A stretch of DNA of 64,000 nt, taken from Planctomycetaceae bacterium (GTDB lineage: Bacteria > Planctomycetota > Planctomycetia > Planctomycetales > Planctomycetaceae). How positions within the stretch are numbered: position 1 is the stretch's first letter; every line of letters begins with the position of its first letter. Under the pieces are notes generated by a model. That model saw only the letters and a program-made list of their open reading frames with translations. It was not told where the DNA came from and did not search any database. The DNA lies in the NCBI GenBank assembly GCA_024742875.1, contig JANSXP010000027.1:20604-84603 (forward strand), in the 5' to 3' direction. Below are positions 56,335-64,000 of the stretch, in pieces. The position numbers and the translations under genes are program-made.

Positions 56335-57870
56335 ATGCAGGTTGTTTGGTTCAAACGGGACCTGCGGGTCTCCGATCATCGTGCTCTTCACGCCGCCTGC
56401 CAGTCCGGCTCGCCTGTGCTGTGTCTGTACGTGTTTGAACCGGAACTGTGGCAGCAGCCTGATGCGGACGCGCGACACCTGCGATTTGTCCACGACTCGC
56501 TGGCTGACCTGCAGGAGCGGTTGAAAGAGCGTGGCGGTCGTCTCGTTGTGCGAGTGGGCGACATCATTTCCGTGCTGACGGACCTCCACAAACAGCAGCC
56601 CGTTTCGGCCATCCACAGCCATGAAGAAACAGGTACGCTGTGGACTTACAAACGTGATCTGGCGGTCGGCCGCTGGGCGCGAGAGAACCGTATCGCCTGG
56701 CACGAGCACACGCAAAACGGTGTGGTCCGACGACTGCAGCAGCGTGATGGCTGGGCCAGCCAGTGGCATCAGCGGATGAGCGAACCGGTCCTCCCGGGTC
56801 CCCATCAGATTCGCCCCGCCGACACGCCCGCTGCTGACGAGCTGCCGGGCGCAAGCGCGCTGGGACTGGATGACACTCAGGACTTAAGCCGTATTCAGCG
56901 AGGCGGAGAAACGCGTGCACTGGAAACACTGAACACCTTCCTGCGTCAGCGCGGCCGCCGCTACGAGCGTGAACTGTCCAGCCCCGTTACGGCCTGGAAC
57001 AGCTGCAGCCGATTGAGTGCCCATCTGGCCTGGGGCAACATTTCCATTCCGCAGCTCTGGCAGGCCGTCGATCGCCGCCTGCGCAGCGTCCGCAACACCC
57101 GCCTGGGCGACCGACAGAAAATTGCCGACTGGACGTCCGCCCTCAAAGCGTACGGCGAGCGACTGCACTGGCACTGCCACTTCATGCAGAAGCTGGAAGA
57201 TCAACCGGATCTGCAACAGGTCAACATGCACACTGCCTGTGACGGACTGCGTCCGAGCGAACCGGATCCCGACCGACTGGCGGCCTGGACAGCGGGACAG
57301 ACGGGGTATCCCATGGTTGATGCGTGCATGAGATGCGTACGCATCACCGGCTGGCTGAATTTTCGCATGCGGGCGATGGTGGTGTCTTTTGCGTCTTACC
57401 ATCTGTGGCTGGACTGGCGGCCCACCAGTCTGCACCTGGCCCGGATGTTCACCGATTACGAACCTGGCATTCATTACAACCAGTTTCAGATGCAGTCCGG
57501 CACCACGGGCATCAGCACGGTTCGCATTTACAACCCCATCAAACAGGTGACCGATCACGACCCAACCGGCACGTTTCTGCGTGAGTGGGTCCCGGAACTT
57601 CTGCTCGTTCCCGATGAGTTTCTGGCGGAGCCTCATCTGATGCCGCTGCACGTGCAGCAGGCGTCCAACTGCATCATTGGGGAGCACTATCCGGCGCCCA
57701 TCGTGGACCACCGCACAGCGTCGGCGGCGGCGCGGACGCGAATGCGGAGAATTCGCGGGACCGCAGACGCACGTCAGGAACGTGAGTCGGTTTTCGACCG
57801 CCATGGCAGCCGTCGTCGCCCGCAGCGCTCCGCACCTGGGAATTCTCGCCACTCGAGGGGCTCTCGCTGA
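56335..57870 (+). CDS. Second photolyase/cryptochrome-family FAD protein
   Basis: ATG 56335 (MQVVWFKRDLRVSDHRAL) yields 511 residues. The antenna domain is followed by an FAD domain: WNSCSRLSAHLAWGNISI, ERLHWHCHFMQKLEDQP, TGYPMVDACMRCVRITGW, LNFRMRAMVVSFASYHLWLDW and FTDYEPGIHYNQFQMQSG. The NFRMRAM segment and missing DASH SNYGNWNY motif separate it from the DASH gene 7 kb upstream. It is a non-DASH subfamily; repair or signalling function is not decidable. The basic C-terminus (about 470-511) is low-complexity. Confidence 0.88.
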   Translation: MQVVWFKRDLRVSDHRALHAACQSGSPVLCLYVFEPELWQQPDADARHLRFVHDSLADLQERLKERGGRLVVRVGDIISVLTDLHKQQPVSAIHSHEETGTLWTYKRDLAVGRWARENRIAWHEHTQNGVVRRLQQRDGWASQWHQRMSEPVLPGPHQIRPADTPAADELPGASALGLDDTQDLSRIQRGGETRALETLNTFLRQRGRRYERELSSPVTAWNSCSRLSAHLAWGNISIPQLWQAVDRRLRSVRNTRLGDRQKIADWTSALKAYGERLHWHCHFMQKLEDQPDLQQVNMHTACDGLRPSEPDPDRLAAWTAGQTGYPMVDACMRCVRITGWLNFRMRAMVVSFASYHLWLDWRPTSLHLARMFTDYEPGIHYNQFQMQSGTTGISTVRIYNPIKQVTDHDPTGTFLREWVPELLLVPDEFLAEPHLMPLHVQQASNCIIGEHYPAPIVDHRTASAAARTRMRRIRGTADARQERESVFDRHGSRRRPQRSAPGNSRHSRGSR

Positions 57871-57877
57871 ATGCAGA

Positions 57878-58798
57878 TCAGCGGACCGTATGGACGGTGA
57901 TGTGCAGTTTCAGAGATGTGTCCCGCGTGAGCCGTTCACAGCAGCCTTCCAGTCGCCCCACCTGCTGCTGCACAGTATCCAGCGCCGTGTTGACAAATTG
58001 AAAAGAACCACTGTAGCAGGTGTCGCTCTGGCGATTGCGATCGACATCATCCACCCGTCGGTTGGCGTCTCGCAGGATCTCACGTGCGGCCGTCTGATCT
58101 CCCGTCACACGCGATTTGTCAAACGCGGACAACAGGCCCTCATCCACCAGCCGGGATTGCAGCAGTCGGCTTTTGAACGCGATCCAGTTTTCAATGCGAT
58201 CGGTGATGTCCACTTCCATCACCACGTGCTGACCGCGTGCGTGCAGCGGCTGTTCAGAGAACACGGACAGTTCCAGAATCTCGCCGGACTCGCCCGCATT
58301 CTTCCGGGCAAACAGTCCTCGTACGGGGCGTCTGACTTCATCCAGTTCAAATCTCAGACCCCGACCACCCATTTCCCGGTTGAGCTTCGACATCTCAAAC
58401 ACGATCAATCCCACCTGCAGGGCACTGGCGCGGCCTGGCTGCAGCAGCAGTCGCAGGGGCGCTTCGCGAGACTGTCGGGCCTGCTGCTCGGCCCGGCTGC
58501 GACGACTCTGGGTCTGCCGGTCAGCGGCAACGCCGTGTTCTCGGACGCCGCCCGCCTGACGAATCTCCTCCCACTGCCGCGCCAGTTGGCGGGATTCACG
58601 ATCCATCTGGCGTCGCCACGCCGATTTTTCGCGTTCCAGCTCTTCCATCGCAAACTGCAGATCAGCCAGTTGCTGCTGCAGAAACTGTTCGGCCTGTCGT
58701 CCAAAGACATCCAGCGAACGGGCCATCTCCAGCAGTCGCGACTGCGATGGTTCCGTGCCGGGTCTTTGAGGATCTGCAGTTGTCAGTTCAGTCATCAT
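57878..58798 (-). CDS. Coiled-coil protein, unknown family
   Basis: The ATGs at 58798 and 58795 follow AGGAGAAAAT; I use 58798. The 306-residue protein has a coiled coil near its N-terminus (QFLQQQLADLQFAMEELERE) and a second half with mixed alpha/beta character (LRLLLQPGRASALQVGLIVF, LELSVFSEQPLHARGQHVV). No domain is recognised. It is the last gene of the CheA/REC-DUF4388/FHA minus-strand set, 88 bp after the FHA gene, and probably functions with them. It converges with the photolyase gene (7 bp gap). Confidence 0.75.
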   Translation of the reverse strand: MMTELTTADPQRPGTEPSQSRLLEMARSLDVFGRQAEQFLQQQLADLQFAMEELEREKSAWRRQMDRESRQLARQWEEIRQAGGVREHGVAADRQTQSRRSRAEQQARQSREAPLRLLLQPGRASALQVGLIVFEMSKLNREMGGRGLRFELDEVRRPVRGLFARKNAGESGEILELSVFSEQPLHARGQHVVMEVDITDRIENWIAFKSRLLQSRLVDEGLLSAFDKSRVTGDQTAAREILRDANRRVDDVDRNRQSDTCYSGSFQFVNTALDTVQQQVGRLEGCCERLTRDTSLKLHITVHTVR

Positions 58799-58885
58799 AT
58801 TTTCTCCTGGCTCTGCCACACCCATCCCGCGCGGCGCACTGCACGGCGCTCGTGAGTGCGAGCAGCGGACCGGGGCGGACGCCCG

Positions 58886-60358
58886 CTATCGGCCTTCCAG
58901 CCGTTTCCACAGGCGGGACAGCCGGCTGCTGAGCCTGCGTTCTTCCTGTTCCTTTTGTTCTTTTTCATGGATCTCGTTCAGATGCTCGCGCAGTGCTTTG
59001 AGCTTGAGTGCTGAGTCATTGTTCTCCCGGGTCCGCGTCAGATGACGGGCCGCTTCCAGTTCCTGCCGCTGCCTGGCAATTTCCGCTTTTTCCTCGGCCA
59101 TCTGAATGCGTTCTTCACGATTCAGTTCACCGCCGCGTGACGCAGCTTCCTGTTGCAGCCGCGATACTTCTGTCTGACTGTCGTGCAGCTGAGCCTGCAG
59201 CTTTTCCGCCGTCTCCCGCAGGCCGGCCAGAACTTCCTGGGTGGCCTGCAGTCGTGCGTCCGCATTCTCCGCCTGACTGAGCTGTTCGGCATGATCACGA
59301 TCCGCGACAGCCTGCTCAAGCTGCTGCTGCAGCTGATTCTTCTGCGACTCCCACTCCACTTCCTTCTGGCTGAAGCGGTTCTCGATCTCCGCCAGCCAGT
59401 CGTTGATCTGACTGCGTTCCGCCTGCTCGGCATCCTGTGAGTTTTCCGTGGCTTCCAGCAGTTCGGTCAGCGTGGCCACCTGCTCGTCCCGTTCCTGAAG
59501 TTCGGCCAGCAGTTCTTCCAGTCGAGCGACAAGTCGCTCCGCCTCTTCTGCCGAAACGCTTTCGTGCGGTTCTCCGTCCACCTGGCCTGGCGGCACGTCC
59601 TGTTGCGCGGCCAGCGCGTGCTGCAGATCGATGACCTCCGCCCTGAGTAACTCCACCATTTCGTCCTGAAACGGATCCTGCAGTGGCGCATCTCCCGCCT
59701 GCTGCGCCTCCTGCAGCTGCTCGTGGAGAATGCGATTCTCTGTGCGAGCCTGGATCAGATCGAGCTGAATGCGGTGCAGCTGCGTCATGACAGATTCGTC
59801 GCTCGTGAGATCCACGTCTGGCTCTGAGGACGCTGCCGAAACCGGCGTCGGGCAAGCCACAGGCTCGGAGGCTGTTGCATCAGCAGAGCATTCCTGAGGC
59901 GATTCCAGCTCAATGCCGACGGCCGCGATAGACTCAGCGACGGCCGCTGGCTCAGGCTCGGCGGCTCGTTGTTCCCGGTCAGGCCGCTGCTCAGGGGATG
60001 GTGCGGTCAACGCCGTGAGACTGCCGCCTGCTGCCGGCGACTTCAGCTTCAGTTGAATTTCGAACTGATCAATCTGAATCTGAGCATCACGTGACAGTTC
60101 CATTTCCCGCACCGTGTGGCCGTTGACGCGTGTGCCGGAAACCGAGTAACAGTCCCGTACACGCACAACCCCACTTTCGGCGGTCAGCAGACAGTGAGTG
60201 GGAGCAACGTCTTCTCCCGTAAGTACAACGTCAGCCGCTTCATCAGCGCCGAGCACAAGGCGGTCGCCTTCCCGCAGGACGCGCTGCTGCAGTTGCCGAC
60301 CGGCGGCAATCACACGCAACGTCGCCACCTCCTGATCTGTATGCAGTGTTGAGGACAT
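58886..60358 (-). CDS. FHA domain protein with long coiled coil
   Basis: The 490-residue protein has an N-terminal forkhead-associated domain at about residues 25-100 (DRLVLGADEAADVVLTGEDV, APTHCLLT, SGTRVNGHTV). An acidic, Pro/Ala-rich linker follows (about 110-200). A long Gln/Glu-rich coiled coil spans about 205-485 (LEELLAELQERDEQVATLTELL and similar heptads). FHA domains bind phosphothreonine, so a partner kinase is expected. Its ATG shares one base with the TAA of the upstream REC-DUF4388 gene (TAATG at 60356-60360), strong evidence of coupling. The basic C-terminus (RLSRLWKRLEGR) could contact membrane or nucleic acid. Confidence 0.88.
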   Translation of the reverse strand: MSSTLHTDQEVATLRVIAAGRQLQQRVLREGDRLVLGADEAADVVLTGEDVAPTHCLLTAESGVVRVRDCYSVSGTRVNGHTVREMELSRDAQIQIDQFEIQLKLKSPAAGGSLTALTAPSPEQRPDREQRAAEPEPAAVAESIAAVGIELESPQECSADATASEPVACPTPVSAASSEPDVDLTSDESVMTQLHRIQLDLIQARTENRILHEQLQEAQQAGDAPLQDPFQDEMVELLRAEVIDLQHALAAQQDVPPGQVDGEPHESVSAEEAERLVARLEELLAELQERDEQVATLTELLEATENSQDAEQAERSQINDWLAEIENRFSQKEVEWESQKNQLQQQLEQAVADRDHAEQLSQAENADARLQATQEVLAGLRETAEKLQAQLHDSQTEVSRLQQEAASRGGELNREERIQMAEEKAEIARQRQELEAARHLTRTRENNDSALKLKALREHLNEIHEKEQKEQEERRLSSRLSRLWKRLEGR

Positions 60359-61932
60359 TATTCGACTCCCAGAGTGGACAGAACGGAATCACAGTCAGCT
60401 GTTTCGATTCTTTCAGGCGACGTTTCAGCCGTAGTCACCGGTTCAGCGCCGAGAGTGGAAAGCACATCGGCCACACCAAACGGGCGTCGCAGGACGGGAT
60501 AGTCCTGCAGACTTTCGGCGACCACCGCATTTTCGCCCGCCACCAGAACCACATGCCGCCCCGCCAGGGCAGCCGGATCGGCCTTCACCTTGTCCGGCAG
60601 ATCGGCCTGTTCGCCATCGGTAAGAGCGATCAGGACCGCGTCAGGTGTTTTCCGCTTCAGCAGCAGCTGCAGGCTGAATTCATCCCGCACCACGTTGCCC
60701 GTCCAGCCACTGTCCGCATCCGCGATCAAACCACGCAGCACGCCCGCGCCCGCGGCATCCGGTTCGAATCCGACAAGACTTCGCTCCGTGGTCACCGTTC
60801 GATTTTCCACCCATTCCGCCAGCAGCAGCCCTTCAAGGACACCGGCGGCTTCGGCCGGATCAAGTCCCACCCGCTGAGCCATCTCGGCGGTGGTGCGGGG
60901 GGACGAATCCAGATGGGACAGCAGCTGCGTGTGCCGTGCCGACAGCCCCGCGCGATCCAGATTCTGACCGCGAACGCTGTTTTTGACCCAGCCACGGTCA
61001 GCAGCCGCCATGTCCTGTTCCTGATGCAAAGCGCCTTCCACCAGTATCGCGGCCAGGCCGGAGTCGATGGAGGCGGTCGCAAACAGAGAGGGCGGTTCGT
61101 GGCCGGCCACAAACGTGAATTCGCCAGGATCGTTGAGAAAGCAGTAGCGGGTCAGCACGGCGGCCTGATGTCGCAGCAGCAGTCGCAGCATGCGGGGATC
61201 CAGAATTTTCTTATCCATCAGTTCCACCAGGCCGTCGACCCGAGTGGACGTTCCACTGCTCATGGTGAACTGCAGCAGCGGTGACAGCTCACTCATCGAC
61301 GGTGGTAGATGGGCCGAAACTTCGGCCGAATCAAACGAAGGCGAGACCACGCCCTGCACTCGGCCATTCTTCAGGAAGAAATTGACGCGATGTTTCTGCG
61401 TCTGCACTTCCAGCATACCTGTCTTGCGGCCGTTATTGAGAAAGTCAATCAGTTCCCGCAGCCCCAGCCAGCGAAGGTCCCCTGTGAGCGATGCCTGTGT
61501 GGTGGCCTCCACCGTTTCCGGAACGGCCGTTCCGTTGGCCTGAGACGAGACGATCATCGCGCCGGTTTCCAGCGCGTTGGCAACCGTCATCTTCAGCAGG
61601 TCCGCCTTGAAGGGCTTGGGCAGCGAATCCACGACGTTTGAGACGTCCATGTATTCGACATACGCCTGTTTGCGGAGCGTCGAGGACACCACGAACGGTA
61701 TGTGAGCACACTCGGGAAACTGAATGATCTGTTTGCAGACCTCAATGCCGGTTGTGCCTGGCAGCTGATGATCGAGCAGGATCAGATCCGGGATCAGTTC
61801 CCGCGCCATCTCAACGCCGTCTTCGCCGTTGGGCGCCAGCATCACCCGGTAGCCTTCCTGGCTGAGATGACTGTCGACCATTTTCCGGATCGTGGCACTG
61901 TCATCAATGACGAGAATGGTGGTGGTTGACAT
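60358..61932 (-). CDS. Response regulator with DUF4388 (PATAN) domain and receiver-like C-terminus
   Basis: This 524-residue protein has an N-terminal receiver (D10/D11, phospho-acceptor D54 in LLDHQLPG, S83, K106 in LPKPF). A DUF4388/PATAN domain follows (about 145-240, LTGDLRWLGLRELIDFLNNGRKTGMLEV), then a helical segment and a winged-helix-like part (TTAEMAQRVGLDPAEAAGVLEGL). The C-terminal unit (about 405-505) looks like a second receiver without a phospho-acceptor Asp: DAVLIALTDGE occupies its place. PATAN proteins such as PatA and PixG mediate taxis or development outputs in cyanobacteria. Three bases separate it from the CheA gene, whose stop region contains the GGAG for this start. 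Confidence 0.88.
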   Translation of the reverse strand: MSTTTILVIDDSATIRKMVDSHLSQEGYRVMLAPNGEDGVEMARELIPDLILLDHQLPGTTGIEVCKQIIQFPECAHIPFVVSSTLRKQAYVEYMDVSNVVDSLPKPFKADLLKMTVANALETGAMIVSSQANGTAVPETVEATTQASLTGDLRWLGLRELIDFLNNGRKTGMLEVQTQKHRVNFFLKNGRVQGVVSPSFDSAEVSAHLPPSMSELSPLLQFTMSSGTSTRVDGLVELMDKKILDPRMLRLLLRHQAAVLTRYCFLNDPGEFTFVAGHEPPSLFATASIDSGLAAILVEGALHQEQDMAAADRGWVKNSVRGQNLDRAGLSARHTQLLSHLDSSPRTTAEMAQRVGLDPAEAAGVLEGLLLAEWVENRTVTTERSLVGFEPDAAGAGVLRGLIADADSGWTGNVVRDEFSLQLLLKRKTPDAVLIALTDGEQADLPDKVKADPAALAGRHVVLVAGENAVVAESLQDYPVLRRPFGVADVLSTLGAEPVTTAETSPERIETADCDSVLSTLGVE

Positions 61933-61935
61933 GTG

Positions 61936-64000
61936 TTATCTCCGGGAAGTCAGATTATCGGAAAGCTGTGGGAACAGGTCAGAATTCAGAGACTGCACGA
62001 TGGCGGAAATCGTGGCATCATTGACAGGTTTGGACAGCACAGAGACGGCGGCCAGATTCTCCAGTTGAGGCGGCAGCGTGTGACGGTCACGACTGGACAC
62101 GACCATCACAGGCAAATGCTTCAGCTGGTCGTCGCGGCGCAGTTCCTGAATCAGCTCCAGGCCGTTCATGGCTGGCATATCCAGATCGGTCACGACGGCC
62201 ATGACGGATTCTGCTTTCAGCATGTCCAGCGCTTCGCGCCCGTTGGTGGCCGCGATCACGCGGTATCCCTGCTGCGTGAGACGTCGCTGCAGAGTGCGAC
62301 GAACCACAACAGAGTCATCCACCACCAGCAGTGTTTCATGAGAATCCGGGACGGTCTCCAGTGGGTGTGACTGACCACTGATCGGTCGCGAGCGTCCCGC
62401 ATCGGGGCAGTAGTTCAGTTCCACCACGCGGGCCACATCCACCAGCAGAACGGTCTCGCCCCGGCCCGACAGAGTCACTCCGGCAAACAGCTGATTTCTC
62501 TGCAGCAGCGACGGCAGTGATCGGACGACAACTTCCTCGACCCCCACGATGCCGTCCACGGAAATGGTAATCTCCTCGTGACGATCACTGAGGCCCAGAC
62601 GCTGACCAGGAGACGTATGTCGCAGCGCCACCCGGCACTGGCCTCCGCCCTGCTCATCGCGACAGCCAATCAGAGAACTGAATGGCACGACGTCCCGATC
62701 TGATGTTTCCGTAATGCCGTTCAGCGGCACGCGAGAGTCAGAAGTGCCGCTGACAGCATGCATCGGGAGTGCAAACAGCTGATCACCACTGCGAACGATC
62801 ATGGCATGTTCCACCGCAGAACGCAGGGGAATCTGCAGCCGGAATGTCGTGCCGCTGCCCAGTTCCGACTCAACGTCAATCCGACCACGCAGACGTTTGA
62901 CCCACGTGTCCACGACATCCATCCCGACGCCACGCCCGGAGATTTCACTCACGGTGCTGCGGGTCGAAAAGCCGGGATGAAAAATCAGTTTCCAGACCTG
63001 AGCGGGATCTTCGGCGTCGCTTTTGGACAGCAGTCCCAGTTCCAGTCCCCGGGCGGCGATCTTCTCTGTGTCCAGCCCGGCGCCATCGTCGCGGACTTCA
63101 ATCCACAGTGAGGCAGCGTCAGACCAGCCGGCCAGAGTAATGCGGCCCATAGCCGGCTTGCCCTCGGCGGTCCGCTGATCGGGCAGTCGGATCCCATGGC
63201 TGACGGCATTACGAACCAGATGCAGCAGCGGCTCGTAAAGACGCTCCTGTACACTGCGATCCGCACGCGCGCCGCGTCCTTCAAACTCGACCTCCACCTG
63301 CTTGCCCTCGGCCTTCGCCGCATCACGAATAGAACGCTGGAGTCGCTGAAACAGTCCGCCAATCGGCTGTCGTCGCAGCTCCATCAACTCCTGACGAAAA
63401 CGCCCAATCAGGTGCGAGACCGCCGCGTTATCGTTGGCCAGAGGATCACAGACTTCCAGTAAAGAGCGTCCCAGTTCGCCTGTGTCCTTGGACAACTCAT
63501 CCAGCGAACGTGTCAGCAGACGCCCCTTGGCCGACAGGCGATCGCCTTCGCTGGCGATGTCCAGTGCGGCCGGAGGAGTATCCGGAGCCAGCGGCATGGG
63601 AGTCGCAAGGTCCGCCATGGTTGCCAGCGTTCGCGTTCTGGTGCTGCACTGGACCATCTCCTCGTTCAGCGACCGCAGCGAATCAACATACGTGTCGCGG
63701 CGGTTTCGCAGCATGACCAGCTCGGCCAGCAGGTCCATCAGTCCTTCCAGACGCGACGCCTCCACACGCACAAATAACTCACTGTCGCGAGACGCACCGA
63801 CGGGTGCAGCAGCGGCCGGCGGCGGTGAGGACAGACCGTCTGATGGCCTCCCGGACACAACCGCAGGTGTCGATTCCGCCGCCGTCGACAGGCCGGCCCC
63901 TCCAATGCCCAGCGAACTGAGCTGGGCCCGGACTATGTCCACGCCTTCCAGCAGGCGATCCACATCCACGTCAACGGAATCGCTGGCTTCGACAAAGCCC
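61936..64000 (-). CDS. cheA: Hybrid CheA-type histidine kinase (5' end outside window)
   Basis: The coding frame continues to the right edge (the first in-window residues read GFVEASDSVDVDVDRLLE), so the N-terminal phosphotransfer domain(s) lie outside. What is present: dimerisation helices (LEGLMDLLAELVMLRNRRD), CheA-type HATPase (HLVRNAVSHGIRLPDQR, RDDGAGLDTEKIA, GRGVGMDVVDTWV), a CheW-like regulatory domain (MIVRSGDQLFALPMHAVSG) and a C-terminal receiver (LLVVDDSVVVRRTLQRRL, VVTDLDMPAMNG, LSKPV). A hybrid CheA with a terminal receiver is typical of type IV pilus or alternative-function chemotaxis systems rather than flagellar taxis. Confidence 0.92.
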   Translation of the reverse strand, partial: GFVEASDSVDVDVDRLLEGVDIVRAQLSSLGIGGAGLSTAAESTPAVVSGRPSDGLSSPPPAAAAPVGASRDSELFVRVEASRLEGLMDLLAELVMLRNRRDTYVDSLRSLNEEMVQCSTRTRTLATMADLATPMPLAPDTPPAALDIASEGDRLSAKGRLLTRSLDELSKDTGELGRSLLEVCDPLANDNAAVSHLIGRFRQELMELRRQPIGGLFQRLQRSIRDAAKAEGKQVEVEFEGRGARADRSVQERLYEPLLHLVRNAVSHGIRLPDQRTAEGKPAMGRITLAGWSDAASLWIEVRDDGAGLDTEKIAARGLELGLLSKSDAEDPAQVWKLIFHPGFSTRSTVSEISGRGVGMDVVDTWVKRLRGRIDVESELGSGTTFRLQIPLRSAVEHAMIVRSGDQLFALPMHAVSGTSDSRVPLNGITETSDRDVVPFSSLIGCRDEQGGGQCRVALRHTSPGQRLGLSDRHEEITISVDGIVGVEEVVVRSLPSLLQRNQLFAGVTLSGRGETVLLVDVARVVELNYCPDAGRSRPISGQSHPLETVPDSHETLLVVDDSVVVRRTLQRRLTQQGYRVIAATNGREALDMLKAESVMAVVTDLDMPAMNGLELIQELRRDDQLKHLPVMVVSSRDRHTLPPQLENLAAVSVLSKPVNDATISAIVQSLNSDLFPQLSDNLTSRR

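Noticed and set aside
60346..61284. Plus-strand 312-codon open frame
   Set aside because: Antisense to the receiver-DUF4388 gene.

Overview
The window is bacterial, GC-rich and gene-dense, and its gene content points to a planctomycete (Planctomycetota). The evidence is a DUF1592-type large secreted cytochrome next to a Tat-exported DUF1552 protein, an ECF sigma factor paired with a Ser/Thr kinase, PQQ/BamB-type propellers, Tat-exported Gfo/Idh/MocA oxidoreductases, an MfnB enzyme of methanofuran-type C1 metabolism, and many secreted proteins with lipobox or Sec/Tat signals. Genus and species cannot be read from the sequence alone. I see no IS element, prophage, CRISPR array or rRNA operon; there is one tRNA gene (Asp).

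Layout. 1-4.8 kb (minus): 3'-truncated Ser/Thr kinase preceded by its ECF sigma factor, PQQ-like propeller coupled to an EF-hand esterase, small membrane protein. 5.1-11.3 kb (plus): a 2068-residue exported protein with three SH3-like/TPR blocks and a CHAT fold whose catalytic dyad is lost. 11.5-15.7 kb: DUF1592 cytochrome and DUF1552 pair. 15.7-18.8 kb: PHB-depolymerase-like esterase, a frameshifted lactonase propeller, a secreted beta-rich protein. 19-21.2 kb: single-domain response regulator plus a membrane-anchored Ser/Thr kinase with a zinc ribbon. 21.3-26 kb: cysH, an FMN-binding protein, pstS with a PhoP-like box, hisC and hisB. 26.3-28.2 kb: an Asp/Glu plus Arg/Gly polyampholyte protein and tRNA-Asp. 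28.4-33 kb (minus): DUF420 protein, cyanophycinase-like S51 peptidase, trypsin/PDZ protein, SDR. 33.3-39.4 kb: divergent transketolase, TolC-like lipoprotein, Gfo/Idh/MocA oxidoreductase. 39.5-41.8 kb: arsM-arsS arsenosugar pair. 42.3-44.9 kb: S41 protease and csrA. 45.3-47.5 kb: folP, mfnB, DUF1697. 47.5-57.9 kb: cryptochrome DASH, small membrane protein, PAS hybrid kinase, DUF6435, diheme cytochrome, TspO, FAD oxidoreductase and a second photolyase homologue, read here as a light/photo-oxidative stress neighbourhood. 57.9-64 kb (minus): an apparent operon of hybrid CheA (5' end outside the window), REC-DUF4388 regulator, FHA/coiled-coil protein and a coiled-coil protein.

How the genes work together. 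Signal transduction dominates: an ECF/kinase pair, a receiver/kinase pair, a PAS hybrid kinase and a CheA-centred module. The most unusual items are the CheA/PATAN/FHA operon, the catalytically dead CHAT giant, the polyampholyte RGG protein and the mfnB-folP linkage. Functions are family-level inferences from the translated sequence; no database search was possible.
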